A stretch of DNA of 64,000 bases from Gordonia sp. KTR9 (GTDB lineage Bacteria; Actinomycetota; Actinomycetes; Mycobacteriales; Mycobacteriaceae). The number at the start of each line of letters is the position of its first letter. Within the stretch, counting starts at the first letter, position 1. The translations under genes and the position numbers were made by a program. The stretch spans positions 1,736,001 to 1,800,000 of the forward strand of contig NC_018581.1 of the NCBI RefSeq assembly GCF_000143885.2, in the 5' to 3' direction. Shown here piece by piece: positions 42,566 to 51,713 of this stretch. Below the pieces are notes generated by a model. The model was not told the DNA's origin, ran no database searches, and saw only the letters and a program-made list of their open reading frames with translations.

Positions 42566-43429
42566 TCAATTCTGCAGGTCCCGGTCGAGAAACTCGATGA
42601 GTCCTTCGCTGAGGACGTCATTGTCATCGCCGCTGACCATGTGTCCGGCGCCGCCGACCTCGATTTGACGAGCGGTCGGGATGAGCCGGAGCAGGTCGCG
42701 GGCGTTCTCGGGACTGACAACGTCGGATTGCTCTCCCCGGATCAGCAGCGTGGGCACGGTGATCGACCGCGCGGCCGCACGGGCCTGTTCTTCGCGCACG
42801 CCGGCCTGCTCAGGACTGTTGGACGGATCGGCGATCATCTGCGGGTCCCAGTGCCAGTACCACCGACCATCGCGCCACCGCAGATTTTTGCGCAGCCCGT
42901 CCGGCCGCGGGGGCCGGCGGCGGTGTGGGTTGTAGGCGGCAACCGCCGCGGCGGCGTCGTCTAGTGAATCGAAGCCTGCCAGGCCGTCCCGCATGAAGCT
43001 TGCGATCTTTTCCAAACCTGCCGGCTCGGCGCTCGGCGCGATGTCGACCAGTACCAGGCCACATGCGAGTGCAGGGTCGGCTCCCTGGGCGATCAGCGAG
43101 GCCATCCCTCCCATCGAAGCGCCGATGAGCACCGGCTGGGTGTCGAGGTCCGCGACGACCGTGGCCAGATCGCTGGCGTGCGCGGCGATCGAATAGTCGC
43201 CGTCGGCGGCCCAGTCGCTGTCCCCGTGTCCTCGGGCGTCGATCGTCATCGCGGTCCAGCCGTGCTCGGCGAGCCGTTGTCCAGTGCGCTGCCACGAATG
43301 TCGTGTCTGACCTCCGCCGTGCAGGAGGAGCGCGGTCCCCGCCGCGGGCGGCTTCGCCGGATCCCAGCGGTCGGCCGCCAGTGTCACGCCGTCCCCGCGT
43401 AGGCGCATGGCGCTGGTGGTGTCGGACAT
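42566..43429 (-). CDS. Alpha/beta-hydrolase
   Basis: Alpha/beta-hydrolase of 287 residues. The oxyanion motif LLLHGGGQTRHSW (about 35), the nucleophile elbow IGASMGGMA (about 102), an acidic residue in RGEQSDVVSPEN and the catalytic His in GGAGHMVSG (about 267) are in order. GGAGGGAC lies before the ATG. Its codon use is markedly GC-richer than the genes to the left, so it belongs to the right-hand composition block. Substrate unknown; the cap region with HRRRPPRPDGLRKNLRW is like haloalkane/epoxide-hydrolase-type relatives. Confidence 0.85.
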   Translation of the reverse strand: MSDTTSAMRLRGDGVTLAADRWDPAKPPAAGTALLLHGGGQTRHSWQRTGQRLAEHGWTAMTIDARGHGDSDWAADGDYSIAAHASDLATVVADLDTQPVLIGASMGGMASLIAQGADPALACGLVLVDIAPSAEPAGLEKIASFMRDGLAGFDSLDDAAAAVAAYNPHRRRPPRPDGLRKNLRWRDGRWYWHWDPQMIADPSNSPEQAGVREEQARAAARSITVPTLLIRGEQSDVVSPENARDLLRLIPTARQIEVGGAGHMVSGDDNDVLSEGLIEFLDRDLQN

Positions 43430-43594
43430 GGACGTCCCTCCGTCGATGATGCACTTTTGACTCTGACTATAAATTCAGGTCCGAGGGCCAGCGAGACGGG
43501 CCCCGGGGTGCAGCGTCCAGATGGCCACCGCGGCGTCAACCTGGTTGGTCGGTCACCGCCCTGTGCTTCGCGGTCACCCCGATGATGTCGGCGC
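43430..43594. promoter_or_regulatory. Upstream region of the hydrolase gene
   Basis: Short AT-rich patch at 43457-43480 (ttttgactctgactataaattc), the only such stretch nearby. On the minus strand it offers TATAGT as a possible -10 box for the hydrolase gene. Low certainty. Confidence 0.3.
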
Positions 43595-43855
43595 ACGAGG
43601 GTCGGACCCGCAAGGATCGGCTGGGTCCTGACCACCAACCTGCTCGCGGCGGCGATACGTACGCTGGTGCTCAGCAAGCTTGCGAACTGACGCGATGGTC
43701 GACGCGTCCTGATCGGCATCCTCGTAGTGGGTGGTGGTCCTCGGCCCGGGCTGTGCGTGGTGGCCACGAGCCTGTAGCTGCTCGTGGTCGGGCGCACTGC
43801 AGGAACGCAACGTACGCCGTCGTCCCGATCGGCGTGGCGGTGCTCCGCTAGACCT
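43595..43855 (+). pseudogene. Decayed fragment of an MFS drug-transporter gene (DHA2 type)
   Basis: One rightward frame reads WVLTTNLLAAAIRTLVLSKL, a stop (TGA 43688-43690), RDGRRVLIGILVVGGG, LCVVATSL, a second stop (TAG 43775-43777) and LLVVGR. This order of transmembrane helix 2, the G-R-R-loop motif A, helix 3 and the V-V/G-R motif of helix 4 is that of 14-TM MFS exporters. VPIGVAVLR follows in another frame. It is too broken to function. Confidence 0.6.
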
Positions 43856-44226
43856 TTAACAGAATGTTGGCTCGCGCATGCCAGCGGTCAGCGGGTCGAT
43901 CGCCAGCAGCGCCCCGACAACAGCGCCGTGAGCGCAGCCCTGACGATCGGGGATTCGTGCCGGAAGTCGTCTACCACCGAGTGCGTCGAGAATCACTCGG
44001 TGGTAGACGACTTCCATTGCGCCGGTGAGGAGTCCGAACACCACGAACAGAGGCAGCTGGACGGCCGACGGGATGAAACCACCGCGAGTTCACCGGGTTC
44101 GGCGACGGGCTCGAGGCTTCCTGAGCCTCGGCTTCGACGCACGCCAGCCAAGCCGTGTCCCCAACGATCAGGACCACGGTCACCCCGACCACCAGTTTGA
44201 CTTGCCGCGCTGCCGGTACCGAGCCC
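43856..44226. other. Remaining decayed DNA before the LacI gene
   Basis: No intact gene. A leftward frame contains hydrophobic pieces (QVKLVVGVTVVLIVGDTAWLA; FIPSAVQLPLFVVFGLLTG) that could be membrane-protein remains. The 22-base hairpin at 43962-44015 is its clearest structure. Confidence 0.4.
43962..44015. repeat. Perfect 22-bp inverted repeat with 10-base loop
   Basis: Bases 43962-43983 (core GTCGTCTACCACCGAGTG) are exactly complementary to 43994-44015; the loop is cgtcgagaat. This is the longest perfect hairpin I found in the window. It lies about 210 bases downstream of the LacI stop in decayed DNA, too far for an ordinary terminator. Confidence 0.9.
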
Positions 44227-45240
44227 TTACCCCAGGGTCGACGCCCGAGCGACGAGTTCCGGCTGGAACACCAGGTTCGACGGGACATGGCGCTCCGCGG
44301 GATCGTTCGCCGCGCTGATCAGCAGGTCGACCGCGGTGACGCCGATACGGGAGGTCGGCTGCCGGATCGACGACAACGGGACGACGGTCGACCTGGCGAA
44401 GTCGATGTCGTCGTAACCGATGATCGCGATGTCCCCCGGAACCCGGATGTCCCTGCCCAGCATCGTGAACGCCTGCAGGACACCGATCGCGAGGAGGTCG
44501 TTGGCGCAGAACACCGCATCCGGCCGCTCGCGGGGGGTCCTGGCCAGCAGGGCCGTGCCCGCCTCGCGCCCGGCGAGCACGCTCAGATTCGGTGTGTGAA
44601 CCACCTCGAGTGCGGCACCGTCGACGTCCTCGACCGCGTCCTGCCCGCCCCGCAGGCGGTCGGCGACCTGCCGCAGTCCGGGTGGCCCGCCGACGAAGAC
44701 GATCCGGCGACGCCCGGTCTCGCACAGGTGCGAGACCGCGAGCCGTCCGCCCGCGATGTCGTCCACGGCGACGGAGTCGAAGGGAGACCCGCCGGCGTCC
44801 CGGTCGACGAGGATCACCGGGGTGCCGTGGCGACGCAGCGAGTCGAACCGGCGCAGATCGTCGCCGATCGGGGAGACGAGCAGGCCGAAGACCCGCTGCT
44901 CGTCGAACGTGTCGAGGTAGGCCTGTTCGCGCGACTCGTCGTCGTCGGACGTCCCCAGCAACACCGTGAGGTCGTGGTCGCCGGCCCGCTGTTCGGCGGC
45001 GCGGGCGATATCGGTGAAGAACGGGTTGCCCACGTCGAGCACCACCATGCCGACGCATCGCGAACGGCCCGCCCGGAGCTGACGCGCGGCGTCGTTGCGC
45101 ACGAAGCCCAACTGGTCGATGGCCGCCTGCACCCGCGCGACGGTCGAGGGGGAGACCTTCCCGGGCGAGTTGAGCACGTTCGAGACCGTTCCGACCGACA
45201 CCGAGGCCGCTGCCGCGACGTCTCGCATGCTCACACCCAT
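44227..45240 (-). CDS. LacI-family transcriptional regulator
   Basis: Regulator of 337 residues. The LacI helix-turn-helix and hinge lie at the N-terminus (SMRDVAAAASVSVGTVSNVLN, then LGFVRNDAARQLRAGRS). The periplasmic-binding-protein-like sugar domain follows (GMVVLDVGNPFFTDIARAAEQ; PDAVFCANDLLAIGVLQAF; IIGYDDIDFA; SSIRQPTSRIGVTAVDLL). It is divergent from an MFS gene and 1.6 kb from the rhamnose operon. Two operators of LacI type (core ATTGAAACGTT) flank rhamnose promoters, so it is the likely repressor, with rhamnose or a derivative as inducer. That link is inference. Confidence 0.9.
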   Translation of the reverse strand: MGVSMRDVAAAASVSVGTVSNVLNSPGKVSPSTVARVQAAIDQLGFVRNDAARQLRAGRSRCVGMVVLDVGNPFFTDIARAAEQRAGDHDLTVLLGTSDDDESREQAYLDTFDEQRVFGLLVSPIGDDLRRFDSLRRHGTPVILVDRDAGGSPFDSVAVDDIAGGRLAVSHLCETGRRRIVFVGGPPGLRQVADRLRGGQDAVEDVDGAALEVVHTPNLSVLAGREAGTALLARTPRERPDAVFCANDLLAIGVLQAFTMLGRDIRVPGDIAIIGYDDIDFARSTVVPLSSIRQPTSRIGVTAVDLLISAANDPAERHVPSNLVFQPELVARASTLG

Positions 45241-45359
45241 GTGTTCATCTCACCAGACGCCGCACCGCCACACGCGGTACGCAGAGTCGGGAGGGTCGCC
45301 CATCTCGGGGGCTGATTGACTACGAACAGCGCGGTATCCCCTGTATGAAAGGCGGCTCG

Positions 45360-46832
45360 ATGTCGACTCCGGCCAGCCCGTTCTCCGCGGACTACCAGCC
45401 AGACCCACGACGGTGGAAGGCACTCGCGGTCTGCCTGGTCGTGGGATTCATGACGCTTCTCGACGTCTCGATCGTCAATGTCGCGCTGCCCTCCATCGAA
45501 TCCGGTCTCGGAGCCGACTCCGCCGATCTCTCGTGGGTGGTCTCCGGGTACGCCCTGGCCTTCGGCCTCGTTCTGGTGCCTGCGGGCCGGGTCGGTGATG
45601 CCCGGGGCCGCAAGGTGACCTTCCTCGTGGGGTTGACCCTGTTCGTGCTCTCCTCCGCGGCGTGCGGCATCGCCCAGGGGCCGACGCAACTCGTCGTGTC
45701 CCGCCTGATCCAGGGTGTCGCGGGCGGCATTCTGGCACCGCAGGTCTCCGGACTGATCCAGCTGCTGTTCCGCGGCGCGGAGCGGGGCCGGGCGTTCGGC
45801 ATGTTCGCCGCGACCATCGGCATCTCGACCGCCGTGGGACCGCTGCTGGGCGGCGTCCTCATCCAGCTGGGCGGGTCCGTCGACGGCTGGCGCTGGATCT
45901 TCTTCGTCAACGTGCCGATCGGCATCGCCGCCTTCGTCGGCGCCGTCCGTCTCATCCCGGCCCGGCCCGACGAACTCAAACAGCCGTTGCGGGGGAGTTT
46001 CGATCCGGTTGGCGTGCTGCTGCTGGGTACCGGAGTGTTCGCGCTGATGCTGCCGATGGTCCAGGAACAGGAGTGGCCCGGCGGGCAGAAGTGGCTGCTG
46101 CTGGTCGTCGCCGCGGTGCTGCTGGCTGCCTTCGTGTTGTGGGAACGGCGCCAGGGGCGCGTCGGACATCAGCAACTCGTCGACCTCTCGCTCTTCTCGA
46201 TGCGGTCGTACTCGCTCGGGTGCATCATCGCCATGGTCTACTTCGCGGGCTTCACCACGGTCTTCTTCATCTACACGTTGTTCGTCCAGCAGGGGCTGGG
46301 TTACTCGGCCCTGCAGGGCGGGCTGGCGGTGACGCCCTTCGCGCTCGGGTCGGCGGTGTCGGCGAGCGTCGGCGGGAACATCGTCACGCGGGTCGGCAGG
46401 AAGCTGGTCCTGCTGGGACTGGGACTGGTCGTCCTGGGAATGATCGCGACGATCATCGCCGTCCAGCTCGTGCCCGGTCACGACGTCGGTTACGCGGCCG
46501 CACTGCCACTGCTGGTCGCCGGCGTCGGGTCCGGGCTCGTGATCTCGCCCAACCTCACGCTGAGCCTCGACCAGGTCCCGGTCACCAAGGCCGGTATCGC
46601 CGGGGGCGTCCTGCAGACCGGGCAGCGCATCGGCGCCGCCGCGGGCATCGCGCTCGTCGGTGCGGTGTTCTTCGCCCAGGTCGCGAACAGCGGTGGTGAC
46701 TGGGCGCGGGCGTTCCAGATCGGCCTGGCGACCGCAGCAGTCCTCGTGCTCATCGCGCTGGCGGTCGGTCTGGCGGACCACTTCGCACACCGCCGGGACG
46801 CATCCGCGGACGTCGGCGCCCGATCCGTCTGA
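45360..46832 (+). CDS. MFS transporter, DHA2 (14-TM) family
   Basis: Proton-driven exporter-type MFS protein of 490 residues. Motif A-like GRVGDARGRKVTF lies after the second helix, motif C-like ISTAVGPLLGGVLIQLGG about 155, and 14 hydrophobic segments can be counted. ATG 45360 has AAAGGCGG before it; an ATG five codons upstream is possible. It diverges from the LacI gene by about 120 bases, so the regulator may control it as well. DHA2 members usually export drugs; a role in sugar transport is less likely since a sugar-type MFS is present at 53000. Confidence 0.88.
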   Translation: MSTPASPFSADYQPDPRRWKALAVCLVVGFMTLLDVSIVNVALPSIESGLGADSADLSWVVSGYALAFGLVLVPAGRVGDARGRKVTFLVGLTLFVLSSAACGIAQGPTQLVVSRLIQGVAGGILAPQVSGLIQLLFRGAERGRAFGMFAATIGISTAVGPLLGGVLIQLGGSVDGWRWIFFVNVPIGIAAFVGAVRLIPARPDELKQPLRGSFDPVGVLLLGTGVFALMLPMVQEQEWPGGQKWLLLVVAAVLLAAFVLWERRQGRVGHQQLVDLSLFSMRSYSLGCIIAMVYFAGFTTVFFIYTLFVQQGLGYSALQGGLAVTPFALGSAVSASVGGNIVTRVGRKLVLLGLGLVVLGMIATIIAVQLVPGHDVGYAAALPLLVAGVGSGLVISPNLTLSLDQVPVTKAGIAGGVLQTGQRIGAAAGIALVGAVFFAQVANSGGDWARAFQIGLATAAVLVLIALAVGLADHFAHRRDASADVGARSV

Positions 46833-46841
46833 CCGGCTGGT

Positions 46842-46872
46842 GTGGGGCCCGATCCGCCGGACCGGGCCCCAC
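46842..46872. terminator. Bidirectional hairpin terminator
   Basis: Perfect 10-base stem GTGGGGCCCG / CGGGCCCCAC with an 11-base loop that itself can pair (TCCGCCGGA). It sits between the convergent ends of the MFS gene and lldD, 9 and 15 bases from the two stops. Confidence 0.75.
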
Positions 46873-46887
46873 GCGACGACCCGGGCG

Positions 46888-48147
46888 TCAGGAACGTGCC
46901 CGGGGCACCAGCCGCTCCAGTTGGGTCACATGCGCAGGCGTCAGTTCGTCCAGCGAGGCGACGCCGAGCAGGCGCATCGTGCGGGCGATCTGCTCGCCGA
47001 GGATCTCGATCATCCGGTCGACCCCGGCCTCGCCGCCGGCCATCAGGCCGTACAGGTAGGCGCGCCCGACGAGGGTGAACCGGGCGCCGAGCGCGACCGA
47101 CGCGACGATGTCGGCACCGCTCATGATGCCGGTGTCCAGCATGACCTCGGTGTCCGCGCCGACCTCGCGGGCCACCTCGGGGAGGAGATGGAACGGTATC
47201 GGCGCGCGATCGAGCTGGCGCCCACCGTGATTCGACAACACGATGCCGTCGGCGCCGAGTCCGGTGACCGCCTTGGCATCGTCGACGGTCTGGATGCCCT
47301 TGACCACGAGCTTGCCCGGCCACTGCGACTTGATCCACGCCAGATCGTCGAACGTGACCGTGGGGTCGAACATGGTGTCCAGGAGTTCGGCCACCGTGCC
47401 CGACCAGCGGTCGAGTGAGGCGAACGCCAAGGGTTCGGTGGTCAGGAAGTCGATCCACCACTGCGGCCGGGGGATGGCGTTGAGGACGGTCTTGGCGGTC
47501 AGCGCCGGTGGGATGGACATGCCGTTGCGCTTGTCGCGGAGGCGGGCACCGGCGACCGGGACGTCGACGGTCACCAGGAGTGTGTCGTATCCGGCCTTTG
47601 CGGCCCGGTCGACCAGCGCCATCGAGCGCTCCCGGTCCTTCCACATGTACAGCTGGAACCAGTTGCGCCCGTGCGGGTTCGCGTCCCGGACGTCTTCGAT
47701 CGACGCCGTTCCCATCGTCGACAGCGAGAAGGGGATCCCGGCGCGTGCGGCGGCGCGTGCACCGGCGTATTCGCCCTCGGTCTGCATCATCCGGGTGAAC
47801 CCGGTCGGGGCGATGCCGAACGGCAGTTCTGAACGGCCGCCGAGGATTGTGCACGAGGTGTCGACCTTCGCGACGTCGCGAAGGATCGCCGGGTGGAACT
47901 CGATGTCGGAGAACGCCTGTCGCGCACGTTCGATCGACAGCTCGGCCTCGGCCGAGCCGTCGGTGTAGTCGAACGCGGCCTTGGGGGTGCGACGCTTGGC
48001 GATCGCCCGCAGGTCCTCGATCGTGAGCGCGGCATCGAGACGTCGCTTCTTGGCGTCGAACTGCGGCTTCTTGAACTGCATCAGCGGTGCGAGGTCGCGC
48101 GGTTTGGGAACTCGACGCTTCATGGGGGATGTGCGTTGCATCGTCAT
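46888..48147 (-). CDS. lldD: L-lactate dehydrogenase (FMN, quinone-dependent)
   Basis: FMN-dependent alpha-hydroxyacid oxidase-family enzyme, 419 residues, oxidising L-lactate to pyruvate at the membrane. Conserved parts: [11 protein letters not shown] (about 62), [17 protein letters not shown] (about 110), [11 protein letters not shown] (about 165), [14 protein letters not shown] (about 195), [13 protein letters not shown] and the catalytic [11 protein letters not shown] with the active-site His/Arg (about 305-312). ATG 48147 overlaps the rhaB stop by 4 bases; an ATG two codons later is better spaced from AAAGG. As last gene of the rhamnose operon it consumes the L-lactate made by the aldolase/dehydrogenase fusion. 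Confidence 0.9.
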   Translation of the reverse strand: MTMQRTSPMKRRVPKPRDLAPLMQFKKPQFDAKKRRLDAALTIEDLRAIAKRRTPKAAFDYTDGSAEAELSIERARQAFSDIEFHPAILRDVAKVDTSCTILGGRSELPFGIAPTGFTRMMQTEGEYAGARAAARAGIPFSLSTMGTASIEDVRDANPHGRNWFQLYMWKDRERSMALVDRAAKAGYDTLLVTVDVPVAGARLRDKRNGMSIPPALTAKTVLNAIPRPQWWIDFLTTEPLAFASLDRWSGTVAELLDTMFDPTVTFDDLAWIKSQWPGKLVVKGIQTVDDAKAVTGLGADGIVLSNHGGRQLDRAPIPFHLLPEVAREVGADTEVMLDTGIMSGADIVASVALGARFTLVGRAYLYGLMAGGEAGVDRMIEILGEQIARTMRLLGVASLDELTPAHVTQLERLVPRARS

Positions 48148-49631
48148 GCCTTTCCTGTCCCGACCGCGGTGCGGGATCGTGTGCCGCGGGAGTGTCGGGG
48201 TGCATAGTGTTGCGGCGGGAACCTGTCGGCGACGATAGACCTCATCGCCTCCAGGTCGCCATCGATCAGTCCGTGTGCGCGTGCCGTGATCAGCACGTTG
48301 CCGAGCGCAGTCGCCTCCACCGGCCCGGCCAGCACCGGCAGGCCGAGACGGTCGGCGGTGAGCTGGCACAACAGCCGGTTCTGCGAGCCGCCGCCGACGA
48401 GGTGCACGGTCTCCACCCTCGTCCCGGACAGTCGGGCCGCCCGGGTGACGCCGTCGGCGAACGCCGACGCCAGGCTGTCGACGATGGCGCGAACCATCTC
48501 CGGGCGCGTCATCGGGGGCCGCATGCCGCGCTCGTCGTACCAGGCGCGGATGCGTCCGGGCATGTCCCCGGGCGGCAGGAACCGCGCATCGTCGGTGTCG
48601 AAGATCTCGACGGTGGGCGGGGCCTCGGCCGCCTGGGCCAGCAGTTCGCCGAGGTCGGCGCGGTAACCCTCGCGCTGGTACTGACGCACGGTCTCGCTGA
48701 GCAGCCAGAGGCCCATCACGTTGTGCAGGTAGCGAATCCGGCCGTCGGCACCCACCTCGTTGGTGAAGTTGGCCTTCCACCCGTCGCGGGAGACCACGGG
48801 CTCGTCGAGTTCGACACCGACCAGACCCCAGGTGCCGCAGGAGATGTATGCCGAGCTGGTCGGGTCCATCGGGATGGCGGCGACGGCCGACGCGGTGTCG
48901 TGGGAGGCGACGGCGGTGACGCGGGTCGACGCCGACAATCCGAGTCGTTCCGCGACGTCGACGAGCAGCGGGCCCTGGTCGGTGCCGGTCTCGACGATGT
49001 CGGGGAACAACCCGACCGGCAGCCCGAGCCGCTCCATCATGGGGGTGTCCCAGCGCCCGTTGATGCCGAGCAGTCCGGTCGTGGACGCGTTGGTCCGCTC
49101 GGTGCCGCGCCGACCCGTCAGCCAGTAGGTGACGAGGTCCGGGATGAGCAGCGCGGTGTCGGCCTGGTCGAGCAGTCCGTCTGTCTTCTCGGCGGCCAGC
49201 TGGTACAGGGTGGTGAACGGTAGATGCTGTAAGCCGTTGCGCACGTACAGGTCCGCCGGACCGAGCTCGGCGTGCACGGCGTCGACCCCGGCTGCACTGC
49301 GCACGTCCCGGTAGTGGTGGGGCAACCCGAGCATCCGGCCCTCGCGGAGCAGGGCGTAGTCCACCGCCCAGGAATCCACCCCGATCCCGACCAGGTCGTC
49401 GGACTGCCTGCCCGCCTCGGCCAGGCCGGCGGACGCGGCCCGGAACAGTCCTGGGAGGTCCCAGTGGAGTGCCGACCGGCGACCGTTCCAGATGTGGACG
49501 GGATCGTTGGCGAACCGCGCGACCTGCTCGAGCTCGAGACGTCCGCGGGAGACGTCGGCGAGCATGACCCGGCCGCTGGTCGCACCCAGGTCGATCGCGG
49601 CGACCTGGGCCGACCGGGTGGAGCGACTCAT
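48144..49631 (-). CDS. rhaB: L-rhamnulokinase
   Basis: FGGY-family sugar kinase of 495 residues that phosphorylates L-rhamnulose at C1 using ATP. The N-terminal phosphate loop [14 protein letters not shown] (about 10-24), [14 protein letters not shown] (about 82), [12 protein letters not shown] (about 245), [11 protein letters not shown] (about 265) and the C-terminal adenosine motif [18 protein letters not shown] (about 403) match RhaB. The ATG overlaps the aldolase stop by 4 bases (ATGA), and its own stop overlaps lldD the same way. The kinase identity is supported by the isomerase and aldolase next to it. Confidence 0.93.
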   Translation of the reverse strand: MSRSTRSAQVAAIDLGATSGRVMLADVSRGRLELEQVARFANDPVHIWNGRRSALHWDLPGLFRAASAGLAEAGRQSDDLVGIGVDSWAVDYALLREGRMLGLPHHYRDVRSAAGVDAVHAELGPADLYVRNGLQHLPFTTLYQLAAEKTDGLLDQADTALLIPDLVTYWLTGRRGTERTNASTTGLLGINGRWDTPMMERLGLPVGLFPDIVETGTDQGPLLVDVAERLGLSASTRVTAVASHDTASAVAAIPMDPTSSAYISCGTWGLVGVELDEPVVSRDGWKANFTNEVGADGRIRYLHNVMGLWLLSETVRQYQREGYRADLGELLAQAAEAPPTVEIFDTDDARFLPPGDMPGRIRAWYDERGMRPPMTRPEMVRAIVDSLASAFADGVTRAARLSGTRVETVHLVGGGSQNRLLCQLTADRLGLPVLAGPVEATALGNVLITARAHGLIDGDLEAMRSIVADRFPPQHYAPRHSRGTRSRTAVGTGKA

Positions 49632-51664
49632 CGGAGGAAGGCGGCGGCGACGCCCGCGTCCACCGGCACGTGCAGACCCGTGGTGTGGGAGAAGTCGGAC
49701 GTGCAGAGTGCGAAGGCGGCGTTGGCGATGTTCTCCGGCAGCACCTCGCGCTTGAGCAGGGTGCGCTGCGCGTAGAACTTGCCCAGATCCTTCTCCTCGA
49801 CGCCGTAGACGGCGGCGCGCTGCGCACCCCATCCGCCGGCGAAGATCCCCGAACCGCGCACCACGCCATCGGGATTGATGCCGTTGACCTTGACGCCGTG
49901 CTCGCCGAGTTCGGCGGCCAGCAGGCGGACCTGATGTGCCTGGTCGGCTTTCGTCGCCGAGTAGGCGATGTTGTTGGGTCCGGCGAAGACCGAGTTCTTC
50001 GACGAGATGTAGAGGATGTCGCCGCCCAGTTTCTGGTCGATGAGGGCGCGGGCGGCCGCCTTGCTCACCAGGAACGAGCCGCGGGCCATCACATTGTGCT
50101 GCAGGTCCCAGTCGGCGGCGGTGGTATCCAGCAACGACTTCGACAGCGACAGACCGGCGTTGTTCACCACGAGGTCGATGCCGCCGAAGGCGAGCACGGT
50201 CGCGTCGATCGCCGCCTGCACGGCTGCCTCGTCGGTGACGTCGGCCGCCACACCGATCGCGACATCGCTCGAACCGATCTCCTCGGCGGCGGCGGTTGCC
50301 TTCTCGGCGTCGAGGTCGGCGATCACCACGCACGCACCTTCGGCGGCCAGACGCGCCGCAATGGCCTTGCCGATTCCCGAGGCCGCACCGGTCACCAGGG
50401 CGATGCGGGTCGCCAGCGGCTTCGGCTTGGGCATCCGCGCGAGCTTGGCCTCTTCGAGCAGCCAGTACTCGATCCGGAACTTCTCCGACTCGTCGATCGG
50501 TGCGTAGGTCGAGATGGCCTCGGCGCCGCGCATCACGTTGATGGCGTTCAGGTAGAACTCGCCGGCGACGCGTGCGGTCTGCTTGTCCTTGCCGAAGCTG
50601 AACATGCCGACGCCGGGGACGAGCACGATGGCCGGGTCGGCGCCGCGCATCGCGGGGCTGTCCGCGGTGGCGTGGCGCTCGTAGTACGCCCGGTAGTCCT
50701 CGCGGTAGGCCTCGTGCAGAGCGGTGAGTCGTTGCTTGCACTCGTCGACCGTCGCCGACGCCGGGAGGTCGAGGACGAGGGGCTTGACCTTGGTGCGCAG
50801 GAAGTGGTCCGGGCAACTCGTGCCGAGTGCGGCCAGGCGCGGATGCTGCTCCGCCGCCAGGAATTCGAGGACCGGTTCGGCGTCGGTGAAGTGGCCGACC
50901 TGAGGCCTGTCCACCGAGGCGAGCCCACGGATGAACGGCGCGAGGGCCGCCGCCTTGGCGCGGCGTTCGTCGGCGGGAAGAGCGTCGTACCCGTCGAGCG
51001 GGGCGCCGAAGGGCTGCGGTCGGCCGTTGGCGGCGATGTACTCCTCGGCGGTGTGGATGATCTCCAGCGAGTGGGCCTGTGCCTCATCGGAGGTGTCTCC
51101 CCACGCGGTGATGCCGTGTCCGCCGAGGATGCAGCCGATCGCCTGCGGGTTGTCCCGCTTGATCGCCGAGATGTCCAGGCCGAGCTGGAAACCCGGACGC
51201 CGCCACGGCACCCACACGACGCGGTCGCCGAAGATCTTGTTCGTCAGCGCCTCTCCGTCGGCAGCGGTGGCGATGGCGATGCCGGAGTCGGGGTGCAGGT
51301 GATCGACGTGTGCGGCGTCGACCAGTCCGTGCATCGCGGTGTCGATGGACGGGGCGGCCCCGCCCTTGCCGTGCAGGCAGTAGTCGAAGGCGGCGACCAT
51401 CTCGTCCTCGCGATCGAGGCCGGGATAGACGTCGACGAGGGCGCGCATGCGATCGAGGCGCAGGACCGCGAGCCCCTGCTCGGTCAGCGTGCCGAGGTCG
51501 CCGCCGGAGCCCTTGACCCACAACAGCTCGACGTCCTCGCCGGTGACGGGATCGGTGTCGGTGCCCTTGGCGGAGGTGTTGCCGCCGGCGTAGTTGGTGT
51601 TCTTCGGATCAGAGCCGAGTCGGTTGGACCGCGCGATGAGTGCGGCGACTGCGGGATTGGTCAT
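49628..51664 (-). CDS. rhaEW: Bifunctional rhamnulose-1-phosphate aldolase / L-lactaldehyde dehydrogenase
   Basis: Fusion protein of 678 residues. The N-terminal about 410 residues form a class II aldolase (GNTSAKG near 30; zinc-binding [10 protein letters not shown] near 118; [17 protein letters not shown] near 180), splitting rhamnulose-1-phosphate into DHAP and L-lactaldehyde. The C-terminal about 250 residues are an SDR ([13 protein letters not shown] about 431; NNAGLS; Y-S-A-T-K about 574) that oxidises lactaldehyde to L-lactate. The ATG at 51664 is well placed after GGAGATCACC. This fused form is known from actinobacteria and Bacillus (RhaEW/YuxG). Confidence 0.93.
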   Translation of the reverse strand: MTNPAVAALIARSNRLGSDPKNTNYAGGNTSAKGTDTDPVTGEDVELLWVKGSGGDLGTLTEQGLAVLRLDRMRALVDVYPGLDREDEMVAAFDYCLHGKGGAAPSIDTAMHGLVDAAHVDHLHPDSGIAIATAADGEALTNKIFGDRVVWVPWRRPGFQLGLDISAIKRDNPQAIGCILGGHGITAWGDTSDEAQAHSLEIIHTAEEYIAANGRPQPFGAPLDGYDALPADERRAKAAALAPFIRGLASVDRPQVGHFTDAEPVLEFLAAEQHPRLAALGTSCPDHFLRTKVKPLVLDLPASATVDECKQRLTALHEAYREDYRAYYERHATADSPAMRGADPAIVLVPGVGMFSFGKDKQTARVAGEFYLNAINVMRGAEAISTYAPIDESEKFRIEYWLLEEAKLARMPKPKPLATRIALVTGAASGIGKAIAARLAAEGACVVIADLDAEKATAAAEEIGSSDVAIGVAADVTDEAAVQAAIDATVLAFGGIDLVVNNAGLSLSKSLLDTTAADWDLQHNVMARGSFLVSKAAARALIDQKLGGDILYISSKNSVFAGPNNIAYSATKADQAHQVRLLAAELGEHGVKVNGINPDGVVRGSGIFAGGWGAQRAAVYGVEEKDLGKFYAQRTLLKREVLPENIANAAFALCTSDFSHTTGLHVPVDAGVAAAFLR

Positions 51665-51713
51665 TGCGGGTGATCTCCTCGGGAGTTCAGGGGTGACTGG
51701 GGCGGTGGAGGGC

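Noticed and set aside
45231..46790. A 519-residue leftward frame opposite the DHA2 transporter
   Set aside because: Composition is dominated by Asp/Gln/Glu/His/Arg, the mirror of hydrophobic codons; no ribosome site or domain. The transporter on the other strand is clear.
46888..49869. A single 993-residue leftward reading frame over lldD
   Set aside because: Only its last 419 codons encode LldD; the upstream part is the out-of-frame shadow of rhaB, with Arg/Pro/Gly-rich nonsense content. A normal start with ribosome site exists at 48147.
48144..50816. An 890-residue reading frame over rhaB
   Set aside because: The first about 395 codons are a shadow of the aldolase/dehydrogenase gene; RhaB begins at 49631 with a coupled ATGA start.
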